Assembly (NCBI RefSeq): GCF_023498005.1
Contig: NZ_CP097289.1
Coordinates: forward strand, 6,200,001 to 6,264,000
Length of the DNA stretch: 64,000 nt
Reading direction: 5' to 3'
Source: Streptomyces durmitorensis
GTDB taxonomy: Bacteria; Actinomycetota; Actinomycetes; Streptomycetales; Streptomycetaceae
Shown here one piece after another: positions 37,332 to 46,312 of this stretch (positions are counted from its first letter, which is position 1; each line of letters opens with the position of its first letter). Position numbers and translations under genes: made by a program. Under the pieces are notes generated by a model. That model saw only the letters and a program-made list of their open reading frames with translations, did no database searches and had not been told where the DNA came from.

Positions 37332-38771
37332 ATGACCACCTTCGTGGACCGCGTCGAGCTGCACGTCGCCGCGGGTAGCGGGGGCCACGGCTGTGCCTCC
37401 GTCCACCGTGAGAAGTTCAAGCCGCTCGGCGGCCCTGACGGTGGCAACGGCGGCCGTGGCGGTGACGTGATCCTGGTCGTCGACCAGTCGGTCACGACCC
37501 TGCTCGACTACCACCACTCCCCGCACCGCAAGGCGACCAACGGCGCCCCCGGCGCCGGTGACAACTGCTCCGGCAAGGACGGCCAGGACCTGATCCTGCC
37601 CGTGCCGGACGGCACCGTCATCCTCGACAAGGAGGGCAACGTCCTCGCCGACCTGGTCGGCCAGGGCACGACGTACGTCGCCTCGCAGGGCGGCCGCGGC
37701 GGCCTGGGCAACAGGGCACTCGCCTCGGCCCGCCGCAAGGCGCCCGGCTTCGCCCTCCTCGGCGAGCCGGGTGACGCGGGAGACATCGTCCTGGAGCTCA
37801 AGACGGTCGCGGACGTCGCGCTCGTGGGGTACCCGAGCGCGGGCAAGTCCTCGCTGATCTCGGTCCTGAGCGCCGCCAAGCCGAAGATCGCGGACTACCC
37901 CTTCACGACGCTCGTCCCCAACCTCGGTGTGGTGACGGCCGGTTCGACCGTCTACACCATCGCCGACGTGCCCGGTCTGATCCCGGGCGCCAGCCAGGGC
38001 AAGGGCCTCGGCCTGGAGTTCCTGCGGCACGTCGAGCGGTGCAGCGTCCTGGTGCACGTCCTGGACACGGCGACCCTCGAGTCCGACCGTGACCCCGTCT
38101 CCGACCTCGACATCATCGAGGCGGAGCTGCGGGAGTACGGCGCGGGCCTGGAGAAGCGGCCGCGGGTCGTCGTCCTGAACAAGATCGACGTACCGGACGG
38201 CCAGGACCTCGCGGACCTCGTCCGCCCCGACCTGGAGGCACGCGGCTACCGCGTCTTCGAGGTGTCGGCCGTGGCGCACAAGGGGCTCAAGGAGCTCTCC
38301 TTCGCGCTCGCCGAGGTGGTGGGCGCGGCACGTGCCGCGAAGCCGAAGGAGGAGGCGACCCGCATCGTCATCCGGCCCAAGGCCGTGGACGACACGGGCT
38401 TCACCGTCAAGCTCGGCGACGACGGCATCTACCGCGTGCGCGGCGAGAAGCCGGAGCGCTGGGTGCGCCAGACCGACTTCAACAACGACGAGGCCGTCGG
38501 CTACCTCGCCGACCGGCTGAACCGTCTCGGGGTCGAGGAAGCGCTGATGAAGGCCGGTGCGCGCTCCGGCGACGGCGTCGCCATCGGCCCGGAGGAGAAC
38601 GCGGTCGTCTTCGACTGGGAGCCCTCGGTGATGGCCGGTGCGGAGATGCTCGGCCGCCGTGGCGAGGACCACCGCCTCGAGGAGCCCCGTCCCGCGGCCC
38701 AGCGCCGCCGGGACCGTGACGCGGAGCGGGACGAGGCGGAGAAGGCGTACGACGACTTCGAACCCTTCTAG
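37332..38771 (+). CDS. obgE: GTPase Obg, ribosome assembly and developmental regulator
   Basis: 479 residues from ATG 37332, with GGAGG 9 nt upstream; ATG 37311 is upstream of that site and unlikely. P-loop GTPase involved in 50S maturation; in Streptomyces Obg also affects the onset of aerial growth (established knowledge). The N-terminal glycine-rich Obg fold is 1-158 ([29 protein letters not shown]), G1 is GYPSAGKS at 166-173, and G4 is NKIDVP. The C-terminal OCT domain is about 350-430 ([18 protein letters not shown]), followed by an acidic/Arg tail. Confidence 0.97.
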   Translation: MTTFVDRVELHVAAGSGGHGCASVHREKFKPLGGPDGGNGGRGGDVILVVDQSVTTLLDYHHSPHRKATNGAPGAGDNCSGKDGQDLILPVPDGTVILDKEGNVLADLVGQGTTYVASQGGRGGLGNRALASARRKAPGFALLGEPGDAGDIVLELKTVADVALVGYPSAGKSSLISVLSAAKPKIADYPFTTLVPNLGVVTAGSTVYTIADVPGLIPGASQGKGLGLEFLRHVERCSVLVHVLDTATLESDRDPVSDLDIIEAELREYGAGLEKRPRVVVLNKIDVPDGQDLADLVRPDLEARGYRVFEVSAVAHKGLKELSFALAEVVGAARAAKPKEEATRIVIRPKAVDDTGFTVKLGDDGIYRVRGEKPERWVRQTDFNNDEAVGYLADRLNRLGVEEALMKAGARSGDGVAIGPEENAVVFDWEPSVMAGAEMLGRRGEDHRLEEPRPAAQRRRDRDAERDEAEKAYDDFEPF

Positions 38772-38795
38772 GCGGGATCGCCTCGGGCAGATTGG

Positions 38796-38831
38796 AAAGG
38801 CCCCCCGGAGCATGGGCTCCGGGGGGCCTTT
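38796..38831. terminator. Terminator after obgE
   Basis: AAAGGCCCCCCGGAGC at 38796-38811 and GCTCCGGGGGGCCTTT at 38816-38831 are perfect 16-nt arms with a 4-nt loop, followed by CTGTTG. It also faces the convergent gene at 38916. Confidence 0.9.
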
Positions 38832-38870
38832 CTGTTGTTCGTGCACCGTGCTGGTGCGTCGGGGCTGATC

Positions 38871-38900
38871 GCGCAGTTCCCCGCGCCCCTTACGGGGCGC
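38871..38900. repeat. Second copy of the intergenic repeat arm
   Basis: CGCAGTTCCCCGCGCCCC at 38872-38889, then TTACGGGGCGC, identical except one base to 2854-2882. It lies between the obgE terminator and the 3' end of the convergent transferase gene. Confidence 0.75.
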
Positions 38901-38915
38901 TCCCTGACGGGGCTG

Positions 38916-41006
38916 CTACGCCGTGACCGCGTCCTCCGCGCCGTTCTGTTCCGTGGGGTCGGACTCCATCTCCTCCGCCGCGTCCTGCGCCGCGCGCTGG
39001 CCGGGGATCTCCGCGTCGATGCGCGTTGCCATGCGGAAGCGGCGCTCGTCGGCCTTGGCCGAAAGGGCGAGGGCCGCTTCGTTGAAGCGGACCAGGGAGG
39101 GCGGGTCCGAGGGGCCCAGGAGGTGCTCCTTGAGGGCGGCGCGCGCCTCGGCGTGCGTGTCCTTCTCCGGGGAGCGGACGGCCTCCAGGAGGGCCGGGAC
39201 GCCCTCGGCGGTCGGGGAGAGGATCGTCGCCGCGCTCACCGTCGGGAAGCCCGAGCGGAAGTCCGTCTCGGACATGCCGGACGTGTTGGCGACCGCGTAC
39301 GGCTTCTCGCTCGTCAGCCAGTCGGAGACGACCGAGGAGACATCGCTGATCAGCAGGTCCGCCTGGTTGAAGCAGGAGAAGATCGCGGGGCGCGCGGTGG
39401 TGATGATCTGGTGCTCCCACTCGGGGAACGACGCCCAGTACGCCGCCTCCCACGCCGCCGTCGCCTCGGCGACGGCCGCCTGCTGGTCGCCGTCCGGCGT
39501 GCCCTGGAGCATCATCCGCTCCATCTCGTCCACGCTCTTGCGGAACGCGGTCGAGGTCAGGCGGTCCAACTCGGCGGTGCAGCGCGCCAGTTCGGCGGCG
39601 GCCTCCGGTCCCGGACGCTCGCCCGAACGCTTGGCGGCGGCCTCGCGGATCATCGCCTTCATGCGCTCGTTGGCCGCGCCGGCGCGGGGGTCCTGCGAAC
39701 CGGTCATCGGGTGCGGCTTGTAGATGAGCCGCACGCCGGGGTCGGCCAGGAGGTGCCGGACGATGTTCTCGCCCGCGAGGGTCACCGACGTGTTGCCGGG
39801 GTTGCCGTCCCAGCCCTCCCAGGTGGGGGCGTACAGAACGGTCGTGAAGGGGCCCGTGGGGGCGCCCGTCGAGCGCAGGATCGGGGACAGCTGGGGGCGG
39901 CCGACCTCGACCACGTCCTTGTCCTCGACGCCGACGTCGGCCGCCTGGTAGCGGTCGCGCGCGGCGGGGCCCGCCACCCACACCTCGTCGTACGCCTTCG
40001 CGTACGGGTTGCAGGAGGACAGCTTGTCGCTCTCGCCGTGGTTGATGAAGGCGTGCTTGATCGTCGGGATGCGCAGGACCTGCGAGGTCTTCGCGGCGTT
40101 CGCCGGGTGCAGCATCATCTTCAGCGTCGAGGTCTCCAGGGAGAACATCGTCGCGACCTTCGGGAAGCAGATGATCGGGACGTCGGTCGCGTCGATCTTC
40201 TGCACCATGAACCGCTCACGCAGCACGATCAGCGGCTTGCCGTCGAGCTTGGAGAGCGTGGAGAGCCACATGTTCGCCTGGTACGCGGACGTGGCGCCGC
40301 CCGAGAAGTACATCGCGACGGACGGCTGGTAGTCGGCCAGCCAGTTGTCCAGCCACTCCATGACCTTCTCGTCGTTCTTCGCGCGCTTCTTGGGGAGCAG
40401 CCACGTGGCGAGGTAGATCGCGCCGAGGCCCATCAGGGCGATGGAGATGCCGAGGCCGATGCCGCCCCAGTACGCGTCCGTGGTGGCCGCGGTGACCATC
40501 AGGCCGGCCGTGGCGGGGATCGAGAACGTCAGGAGGCGGTGGGCCTGGCGGCGCGAGAGGATCCGCGGCGGGGCCGCGGTCAGGTGCAGCGCGGACGTGT
40601 CGATGTTGCGCGTGACGATCGGCAGCTGACGGCGGCGGCGCACCAGTATGGCGGTGGCCTGGCAGCCGAAGTGCAGGAAGTAGAAGGCGAGCAGCGAGAT
40701 GGTCAGCGGCGACTGCTCGGCCAGCGGTTCGATGCCGTCGATGCGCAGCAGGCCGACCAGGATCAGCATGTCGCGCAGGAGCTGCCTGACGGTGACATCG
40801 AAGCGGATCTTGCCAAGGAGGGAGAGGAGGCCCGGCTGCTTGTACTGCAGATAGACGTCCAGTGCGAGGTTCGCCGCCGACGCGGCGATGAACACCGGTA
40901 CATACGGGACCAGCGCGCTGACGAGCTGGGCCGTGAAGAGCGCGAACATCGCGAACAGCGCGGAGAGCTGCACGATGCGGCGGGGTGCGAGTCCGGCAGA
41001 GGGCAC
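38916..41006 (-). CDS. CDP-glycerol glycerophosphotransferase-family protein
   Basis: 696 residues from GTG 41006, chosen because AGGAG lies 9 nt upstream; the frame is open 37 codons further. Several hydrophobic segments cover residues about 8-240 (membrane domain), followed by a TagB/TagF-type catalytic domain from about 260. Expected motifs are FINHGESDKLSS, VLYAPTWEGW, LIYKPHPMTG and ADLLISDVSSVVSDWL. Members polymerise or prime glycerol- or polyol-phosphate teichoic acids from CDP-activated donors. The membrane domain suggests a surface-polymer role, but donor and acceptor are not shown. It is a single gene, convergent with obgE and divergent from proB. Confidence 0.88.
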   Translation of the reverse strand: MPSAGLAPRRIVQLSALFAMFALFTAQLVSALVPYVPVFIAASAANLALDVYLQYKQPGLLSLLGKIRFDVTVRQLLRDMLILVGLLRIDGIEPLAEQSPLTISLLAFYFLHFGCQATAILVRRRRQLPIVTRNIDTSALHLTAAPPRILSRRQAHRLLTFSIPATAGLMVTAATTDAYWGGIGLGISIALMGLGAIYLATWLLPKKRAKNDEKVMEWLDNWLADYQPSVAMYFSGGATSAYQANMWLSTLSKLDGKPLIVLRERFMVQKIDATDVPIICFPKVATMFSLETSTLKMMLHPANAAKTSQVLRIPTIKHAFINHGESDKLSSCNPYAKAYDEVWVAGPAARDRYQAADVGVEDKDVVEVGRPQLSPILRSTGAPTGPFTTVLYAPTWEGWDGNPGNTSVTLAGENIVRHLLADPGVRLIYKPHPMTGSQDPRAGAANERMKAMIREAAAKRSGERPGPEAAAELARCTAELDRLTSTAFRKSVDEMERMMLQGTPDGDQQAAVAEATAAWEAAYWASFPEWEHQIITTARPAIFSCFNQADLLISDVSSVVSDWLTSEKPYAVANTSGMSETDFRSGFPTVSAATILSPTAEGVPALLEAVRSPEKDTHAEARAALKEHLLGPSDPPSLVRFNEAALALSAKADERRFRMATRIDAEIPGQRAAQDAAEEMESDPTEQNGAEDAVTA

Positions 41007-41236
41007 GGGCTTGGGCTCCTGGCGGGGGATCGGGGGGATCGGATGGGGGGAACGCGGGAAGTCGACCACTGACCGTATGACGTGCGGTGGCTCCGTAGCA
41101 ATCTTCCGTGACGACAATCACCGGATAAAGGGGCAAAGGTACTGAACCTCGAAGGCGGGTTTCGCCTCGGGGGAGTCTTCGGCCCCTGCCCCGTCCGCCC
41201 CTCGAAATGCGGGGGCATCCCACCTGGGCACTCGCG

Positions 41237-41242
41237 TAGATT
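41237..41242 (+). promoter_or_regulatory. Candidate -10 box for proB
   Basis: TAGATT in the context GCGTAGATTGG, giving a leader of about 40 nt before GTG 41290. No clear -35 is seen. Confidence 0.45.
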
Positions 41243-41289
41243 GGCTGGTCCGGCAGGGAATGGGATCTTCGGGATCATTGGGGAAGCAC

Positions 41290-42417
41290 GTGGCTGGGGC
41301 AAGGCAGGGCATCGCAGAGGCCCACAGGGTTGTCGTCAAGGTCGGGTCCTCGTCCCTGACCACCGCGTCGGGAGGTCTGGACGCCGACCGCGTTGACGCA
41401 CTCGTTGACGTGCTCGCCAAGAGCCGCAGCGGCGGCGAGCGCGAGATCGTGCTCGTCTCGTCCGGTGCCATCGCCGCCGGGCTCTCGCCGCTGGGCCTGC
41501 GCAGGCGCCCCAAGGACCTCGCGAGGCAGCAGGCGGCCGCCAGCGTCGGCCAGGGCCTCCTGGTGGCCCGCTACACCGCTTCCTTCGCGCGTTACGGCGT
41601 ACGCGTCGGGCAGGTGCTCCTCACCTCCGACGACATGGCCCGCCGCGCCCACCACCGCAACGCGTCCCGCACCCTCGACCAGCTCCTGGCGATGGGCGCG
41701 CTGCCCGTCGTGAACGAGAACGACACCGTGGCGACGGACGAGATCCGCTTCGGCGACAACGACCGGCTCGCCGCCCTCGTCGCCCACCTCGTCCACGCCG
41801 ACCTCCTCGTCCTGCTCTCGGACGTGGACGGCCTGTACGACGGCGACCCGGCCAAGCCCGGCACCTCCCGGATCTCCGAGGTGGCGAACCCCGCCGACAT
41901 CGCGCACGTCCAGATCGGCAGCGCGGGCAAGGCGGGCGTCGGCACCGGCGGCATGGTCACCAAGGTCGAGGCCGCGCGGATCGCGGCGGCCGCCGGGATC
42001 CCGGTCGTCCTGACCTCAGCGATCCACGCCGCCGACGCCCTCGCGGGCCGCGACACCGGGACGTACTTCCACCGCACGGGCCGCCGCACCGGCGACCGGC
42101 TCCTGTGGCTCCAGCACGCCTCCGAGCCGCAGGGCGCGCTGACGCTCGACGACGGGGCCGTGCGCGCGGTCGTCGAGGGGCGCAAATCGCTGCTGCCCGC
42201 CGGGATCGCGGCGGTCGAGGGCGACTTCTCCGCGGGGGACCCGGTCGAGCTGCGGGACGCCTCGGGGCGTGCCGTCGCGCGCGGTCTGGTGAACTTCGAC
42301 GCCAAGGAGCTTCCGCAGCTCCTCGGCCGTTCCACGCGGGAGCTCGCGCGGGAGCTCGGACCGGCGTACGAGCGGGAAGTGGTGCACCGCGACGACCTGG
42401 CCCTCCTGCACGGCTAG
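41290..42417 (+). CDS. proB: Glutamate 5-kinase
   Basis: 375 residues from GTG 41290, with GGGGAAG just upstream. Catalyses the first step of proline synthesis, glutamate to glutamyl-5-phosphate. The amino-acid-kinase core has RVVVKVGSSSLTT, VLVSSGAIAAGLSPLGL, VVNENDTVATDEIRFGDND, LLSDVDGLYDGDP and GTGGMVTKVEAARIAAAAG. The C-terminal PUA domain is at about 285-365. The pathway's second enzyme, ProA, is encoded 0.8 kb downstream, separated by one small gene. Confidence 0.97.
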   Translation: MAGARQGIAEAHRVVVKVGSSSLTTASGGLDADRVDALVDVLAKSRSGGEREIVLVSSGAIAAGLSPLGLRRRPKDLARQQAAASVGQGLLVARYTASFARYGVRVGQVLLTSDDMARRAHHRNASRTLDQLLAMGALPVVNENDTVATDEIRFGDNDRLAALVAHLVHADLLVLLSDVDGLYDGDPAKPGTSRISEVANPADIAHVQIGSAGKAGVGTGGMVTKVEAARIAAAAGIPVVLTSAIHAADALAGRDTGTYFHRTGRRTGDRLLWLQHASEPQGALTLDDGAVRAVVEGRKSLLPAGIAAVEGDFSAGDPVELRDASGRAVARGLVNFDAKELPQLLGRSTRELARELGPAYEREVVHRDDLALLHG

Positions 42418-42600
42418 CCCTTCCCGCCCTTCGCGGCCCCCGCGCCCCACGGTTCCGTCGTCCCAGGAGTCACAGCCGCCCCAGTGGTCCCCGGCCGAAA
42501 ACAGGCGCGAACGCCGCGTTCCGACCGGCCCCTGCGAGGTGAAACTCCCCAAAACCGCCCCGCGGGGGCGCTTGGCCTGCTCAACTTTGTTCCAGACACT

Positions 42601-42638
42601 TCCGCACGACCATTGCGTATCCGCACCACCATTGCGTA
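42601..42638 (+). repeat. Two 19-nt tandem repeats before the proA-linked small gene
   Basis: TCCGCACGACCATTGCGTA (42601-42619) is followed directly by TCCGCACCACCATTGCGTA (42620-42638); one base differs. The repeat ends at the ribosome binding site of GTG 42651. The rest of the 42418-42600 gap shows only a short GC hairpin near 42556-42570. Confidence 0.85.
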
Positions 42639-42650
42639 GAGGAGGCCGTC

Positions 42651-43130
42651 GTGAGACGAGTGCGCCCGGGAGCGTCGTCCCGCGCGTCGGCTGAGCGGTC
42701 CCTGACCAGCGTCGCCGCCGGGGCGACGTACACCGACACGCAAGCGGCGGGCGAGACGGACGAGAGACAGGAGGGCGAGACGGTGGAGGCGCCCCGTCTG
42801 TGGCACGTCACCCTGAGCGTCTCGGGGACCGAAGCCCCCCTGAAGGAGGTCAGGCGAGGCCTCGAACAGCTCGCCCACGACCACCCCTTTCTGCTGACCA
42901 GCAGGTATGCACCCGACCACGCGGAGATCCGGTACTGGGAAGAGGCCCGCGACCTGCACGACGCGGCCGCGGTGGCGCTCCGGCTCTGGGGCGAGCACCG
43001 GCAGAGCGCGAAGCTCCCGCCGTGGGAGATCGTGGGGCTCGAAGTCATCGACCGCGACACGTACCACCAGCGCATCGCGGAGGGGTACGGTCCGCTGCCG
43101 GCGACCCCGGTGGGCGTGCACCCTTTTTGA
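42651..43130 (+). CDS. Conserved small protein between proB and proA
   Basis: 159 residues from GTG 42651, which has GAGGAGG 5 nt upstream. An internal GTG at 42783 also has a strong site (AGGAGGG, 7 nt) and gives the 115-residue form MEAPRLWHVTLSVSG, the N-terminus I associate with streptomycete homologues. Two proteins may be made. The core has a compact alpha/beta pattern (PLKEVRRGLEQLAHDHPFLLT, YAPDHAEIRYWEEARDLHDAAAVALRLW, LPPWEIVGLEVIDRDTYHQR). No named domain is recognised; a predicted regulatory or ferredoxin-like fold is only a guess. The N-terminal 44 residues are Ser/Thr/Glu-rich. Confidence 0.8.
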   Translation: MRRVRPGASSRASAERSLTSVAAGATYTDTQAAGETDERQEGETVEAPRLWHVTLSVSGTEAPLKEVRRGLEQLAHDHPFLLTSRYAPDHAEIRYWEEARDLHDAAAVALRLWGEHRQSAKLPPWEIVGLEVIDRDTYHQRIAEGYGPLPATPVGVHPF

Positions 43131-43192
43131 GCCGTCGTGAGCACGGCGGTCTCGGCTGCTGAAACAGCGGGTGGACCCCGGCCGCTCCGCAT

Positions 43193-43198
43193 TACGCT
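43193..43198 (+). promoter_or_regulatory. -10 box of a leaderless proA promoter
   Basis: TACGCT, then 6 nt, then ATG 43205. No ribosome binding site is present. Confidence 0.6.
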
Positions 43199-43204
43199 GC
43201 GGGC

Positions 43205-44506
43205 ATGACGTCCCTCTCCCCTTCGTTCTCGGGCCTGCCCTACGACAACCTCTCGCCGGTCGCCCAGGCCGCGTACCGCGCCCGCGGCGCCGCCGCGACG
43301 CTCGCGCCACTGCCGAGGTCCGTCAAGGACGACGCGCTCCTGGCGATCGCCGACGCCCTCGAGGTGCGCACCGCCGAGATCATCGAGGCCAACGGCAAGG
43401 ACACCGCCCGCGCCCGCGAGGCCGGGACCAGCGAGTCCATCGTCGACCGCCTCACCCTCACCCCGGAGCGGGTCCGCGCCATCGCCGCCGACGTGCGCGA
43501 CGTGGCAGCGCTGCCTGACCCCGTCGGCGAGGTCGTCCGCGGCTCGACCCTGCCCAACGGCATCGACCTGCGCCAGGTCCGCGTCCCGCTCGGTGTCGTC
43601 GGCATCATCTACGAAGCCCGTCCGAACGTCACCGTGGACGCCGCCGCCCTCTGCCTGAAGTCCGGCAACGCGGTGCTCCTGCGGGGCTCGTCATCGGCGT
43701 ACGAATCGAACACGGCGCTCGTCCGGGTCCTTCGCGACGCCGTCCACGGAGCGGGCCTGCCCGCCGACGCCGTCCAGCTCGTGCCCGGCGAGAACCGCGA
43801 ATCCGTGCGCGAGCTGATGCGCGCCCGCGGCCTCGTCGACGTCCTCATCCCGCGCGGCGGCGCCTCGCTGATCAAGACCGTCGTCGAGGAGTCCACCGTC
43901 CCGGTCATCGAGACCGGCACCGGCAACTGCCACGTCTACGTGGACGCCGACGCCGACCTGGACATGGCCGTCGACATCCTCATCAACTCCAAGGCCCAGC
44001 GCCCCAGCGTCTGCAACGCCGCCGAGACCCTCCTGGTGCACGCGGACATCGCCGACGCCTTCCTGCCGCGCGCCCTGGACGCCCTGGCCGAGGCCGGGGT
44101 CACCGTGCACGCCGACGAGCGGGTCATCACCTACGCCGACGGCTCGAAGGCCACCGTCGTGCCCGCGACCACGGAGGACTGGGAGACCGAGTACCTCTCG
44201 TACGACATCGCGGCGGGCATCGTCGACTCCCTGGAGCAGGCCGTCGAGCACATCCGCCTGTGGACCTCCGGGCACACCGAGGCGATCGTCACCACCTCGC
44301 AGCAGGCCGCGCGCCGCTTCACCCAGCTGGTGGACTCCACGACGGTCGCCGTGAACGCCTCCACGCGCTTCACGGACGGCGGTCAGTTCGGCTTCGGCGC
44401 CGAGATCGGCATCTCCACGCAGAAGCTGCACGCCCGGGGCCCGATGGGGCTGCCCGAGCTGACGTCCACGAAGTACATCGTCACCGGCGACGGCCACATC
44501 CGCTGA
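43205..44506 (+). CDS. proA: Glutamate-5-semialdehyde dehydrogenase (gamma-glutamyl phosphate reductase)
   Basis: 433 residues from ATG 43205. Reduces glutamyl-5-phosphate with NADPH to the semialdehyde that cyclises toward proline. It is an aldehyde-dehydrogenase-type fold: NAD(P) region [20 protein letters not shown] and [15 protein letters not shown], and catalytic Cys270 in [13 protein letters not shown]. The C-terminal [27 protein letters not shown] is diagnostic. The length is normal. Confidence 0.97.
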   Translation: MTSLSPSFSGLPYDNLSPVAQAAYRARGAAATLAPLPRSVKDDALLAIADALEVRTAEIIEANGKDTARAREAGTSESIVDRLTLTPERVRAIAADVRDVAALPDPVGEVVRGSTLPNGIDLRQVRVPLGVVGIIYEARPNVTVDAAALCLKSGNAVLLRGSSSAYESNTALVRVLRDAVHGAGLPADAVQLVPGENRESVRELMRARGLVDVLIPRGGASLIKTVVEESTVPVIETGTGNCHVYVDADADLDMAVDILINSKAQRPSVCNAAETLLVHADIADAFLPRALDALAEAGVTVHADERVITYADGSKATVVPATTEDWETEYLSYDIAAGIVDSLEQAVEHIRLWTSGHTEAIVTTSQQAARRFTQLVDSTTVAVNASTRFTDGGQFGFGAEIGISTQKLHARGPMGLPELTSTKYIVTGDGHIR

Positions 44507-44561
44507 ATTCCCGCTCGGGCCCAATTCTCGTACCGTCTGCCCAGATTGCCCCTTCCGGGTC

Positions 44562-44567
44562 TACGCT
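44562..44567 (+). promoter_or_regulatory. -10 box of a near-leaderless promoter
   Basis: TACGCT, then GGAAGG, then GTG 44574. The six bases between could also act as a ribosome binding site if initiation is slightly upstream. Confidence 0.5.
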
Positions 44568-44573
44568 GGAAGG

Positions 44574-45152
44574 GTGCCGGAGGACGTGGGGGGCACGCCG
44601 TCGTTTCCTGACGGCTGGGAGCCCGACGACGACCACGACCGCGGGGGTGCGGACGAAGAGTTCGCCTCCGTGGTCTTCGACGAGGACTTCATCAAGGCCG
44701 CCGAGGTCCATGAACCCACCGCGGTGGAGCGGCTGTTGGCCGCCGCCCAGGCGCGCGCCGAGGCCACCGAGGCCGAGAACCGCCGGGCCCGCACCCGGGG
44801 TTCGGGCCGCGATTCGCCGGAGGACGACCTCTACGACGAGGGCTTCGGCCCCGACGACGGCGGCGAGTTCGGCCACGACCCGGACCTCGACGACGTGTAC
44901 GACCGCGAGTTCACCGAGGACGGGTACGGCCGGCAGAGCGGCTATGGGAGCCGCAACCGCTGGCACCGCCCCGTCGCCTGGATGCTCGCCCTCCTGATGG
45001 GCATCGGCATGGTCGCGCTCGCCTTCACCGCGGTCTACCGCGGCGCGTCCACGGGCCGCCAGGACCCGTCCCCGCCGCCGGTGTCCACAGAGCCCTCGGC
45101 CTCCGCGGAGTACGACCCACCCCCCGTGTCCGCGGCACCCCGCATCCCGTGA
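44574..45152 (+). CDS. Single-pass membrane protein with SVVFDE motif (member 1)
   Basis: 192 residues from GTG 44574. Residues 1-130 are acidic and probably cytoplasmic, with the block DEEFASVVFDEDFIKAAEVH at 28-47 followed by EPTAVERL. One transmembrane helix is at about 133-155 (PVAWMLALLMGIGMVALAFTAV), then a short Pro/Ser-rich external tail. The same N-terminal block appears in the next gene, so the two are related through this motif only. No domain is recognised. Confidence 0.8.
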   Translation: MPEDVGGTPSFPDGWEPDDDHDRGGADEEFASVVFDEDFIKAAEVHEPTAVERLLAAAQARAEATEAENRRARTRGSGRDSPEDDLYDEGFGPDDGGEFGHDPDLDDVYDREFTEDGYGRQSGYGSRNRWHRPVAWMLALLMGIGMVALAFTAVYRGASTGRQDPSPPPVSTEPSASAEYDPPPVSAAPRIP

Positions 45153-45206
45153 GAAGTTGTCAGAACTTGTCGTGTACCAGGGCGTTTACCTGACCGCGCT
45201 GAGACC

Positions 45207-45212
45207 TACCCT
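45207..45212 (+). promoter_or_regulatory. -10 box of a leaderless promoter
   Basis: TACCCT, then 6 nt (GAAGGT), then ATG 45219. TTTACC at 45185-45190 is a possible -35 at 16-nt spacing. Confidence 0.55.
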
Positions 45213-45218
45213 GAAGGT

Positions 45219-46286
45219 ATGGGCGGGCCAGGAGAACCACCCGAGGGGACGCCCGAGGGCGCTCCCGCCGGTGGTGAGGACGAGTACCGATCCGTCGTCT
45301 TCGACGAGTCGTTCGTCCGCGCCGCACGGCTCCAGGAGTACTCCGCGCAGGAGCGCCTGGACGATCACACGCACGCGGTGCGCCGCCGTCCCGCGCGTCA
45401 TCGACGCCTGTCCAAACAGGCCGTGATCCTCGTCCTGTTGATCGCCGTCGCCTTCGGCACCGCGATCTACATGGGCGTACGCCATCCGTACCAGACCCCG
45501 GCCGCACAGCGCCCCGAGCCGCTGCGGATGACGGTCATACCGCTCGCCCCGCCGGGCCCGGTGCCGGGCGCCGAGAAGCCGGCCGACCTGTTCGCGCACA
45601 GCCAGGCCGCGCAGTTCCGGGTGGGCGCCTCGGGCATCAACCTGCCCTCGGCGCGCCGCACTTCGCACTTCTCGGACGGCCAGGTGATGGCCGCGCTGAC
45701 CACCGCCAAGGACTATCTGGTCGAGTCCTCGCTCGACCCGGACGTCCTCACCGGCGGCGCCGTGCGCTCCGCCCGCATCCTGCTCGACCCGCAGCAGCTC
45801 GACCAGTTCGACGAGAGCTTCGCGCACCCGGCGGCCGACGGACGCCACGCGCCCACGGGCTGGCTGGTGCGCTTCGACCCGACGAAGACGGCCCTCGCCA
45901 CGCCCGGCATCCGGGTCCACGGCACGCTGCACGCCACGGAGACGGACAAGAACACCCTTGAGGTGACCTCGGACCACACCTTCGTCTACGCGCTGCGTCC
46001 GGCCGGCAAGGGCGAGCACGCCAAGGCCTCGCTGTTCACCGTCCGCCGCGAGCTGCAGTTCCGCTTCGACCGCGACGACCTGCGGATGCGCCAGGCCGAG
46101 CTGCTCGTGTCGTACATGCAGGCAGGCCCGCTCGCCTGCTCCGCCGACGCGGCCAACCAGCTGCGGCCGCTGCTCGCCGGGCAGAAGGCGAAGGCGGGCG
46201 GCCCCGCGGGCACCGACCCGTACGCGACGGGTGACGCCACGGCGCTGTGCGGCTCGCTCGCGGCCACCGCCCAGCCTTCGCTCTGA
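45219..46286 (+). CDS. Single-pass membrane protein with SVVFDE motif (member 2)
   Basis: 355 residues from ATG 45219. The N-terminal cytoplasmic part has EDEYRSVVFDESFVRAARLQ at 20-39 followed by EYSAQERL, closely matching the preceding protein. A transmembrane helix is at about 67-88 (QAVILVLLIAVAFGTAIYMGV). The extracellular domain of about 260 residues contains HFSDGQVMAALTTAKDYLVES, ILLDPQQLDQFDESF and LRPAGKGEHAKASLFTVRREL, plus two late cysteines that could pair. I do not recognise the fold; it resembles a conserved actinobacterial membrane family. It has its own promoter. Confidence 0.85.
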   Translation: MGGPGEPPEGTPEGAPAGGEDEYRSVVFDESFVRAARLQEYSAQERLDDHTHAVRRRPARHRRLSKQAVILVLLIAVAFGTAIYMGVRHPYQTPAAQRPEPLRMTVIPLAPPGPVPGAEKPADLFAHSQAAQFRVGASGINLPSARRTSHFSDGQVMAALTTAKDYLVESSLDPDVLTGGAVRSARILLDPQQLDQFDESFAHPAADGRHAPTGWLVRFDPTKTALATPGIRVHGTLHATETDKNTLEVTSDHTFVYALRPAGKGEHAKASLFTVRRELQFRFDRDDLRMRQAELLVSYMQAGPLACSADAANQLRPLLAGQKAKAGGPAGTDPYATGDATALCGSLAATAQPSL

Positions 46287-46312
46287 GGTGCTGCCCGGGG
46301 GCTGCCCGGGGG

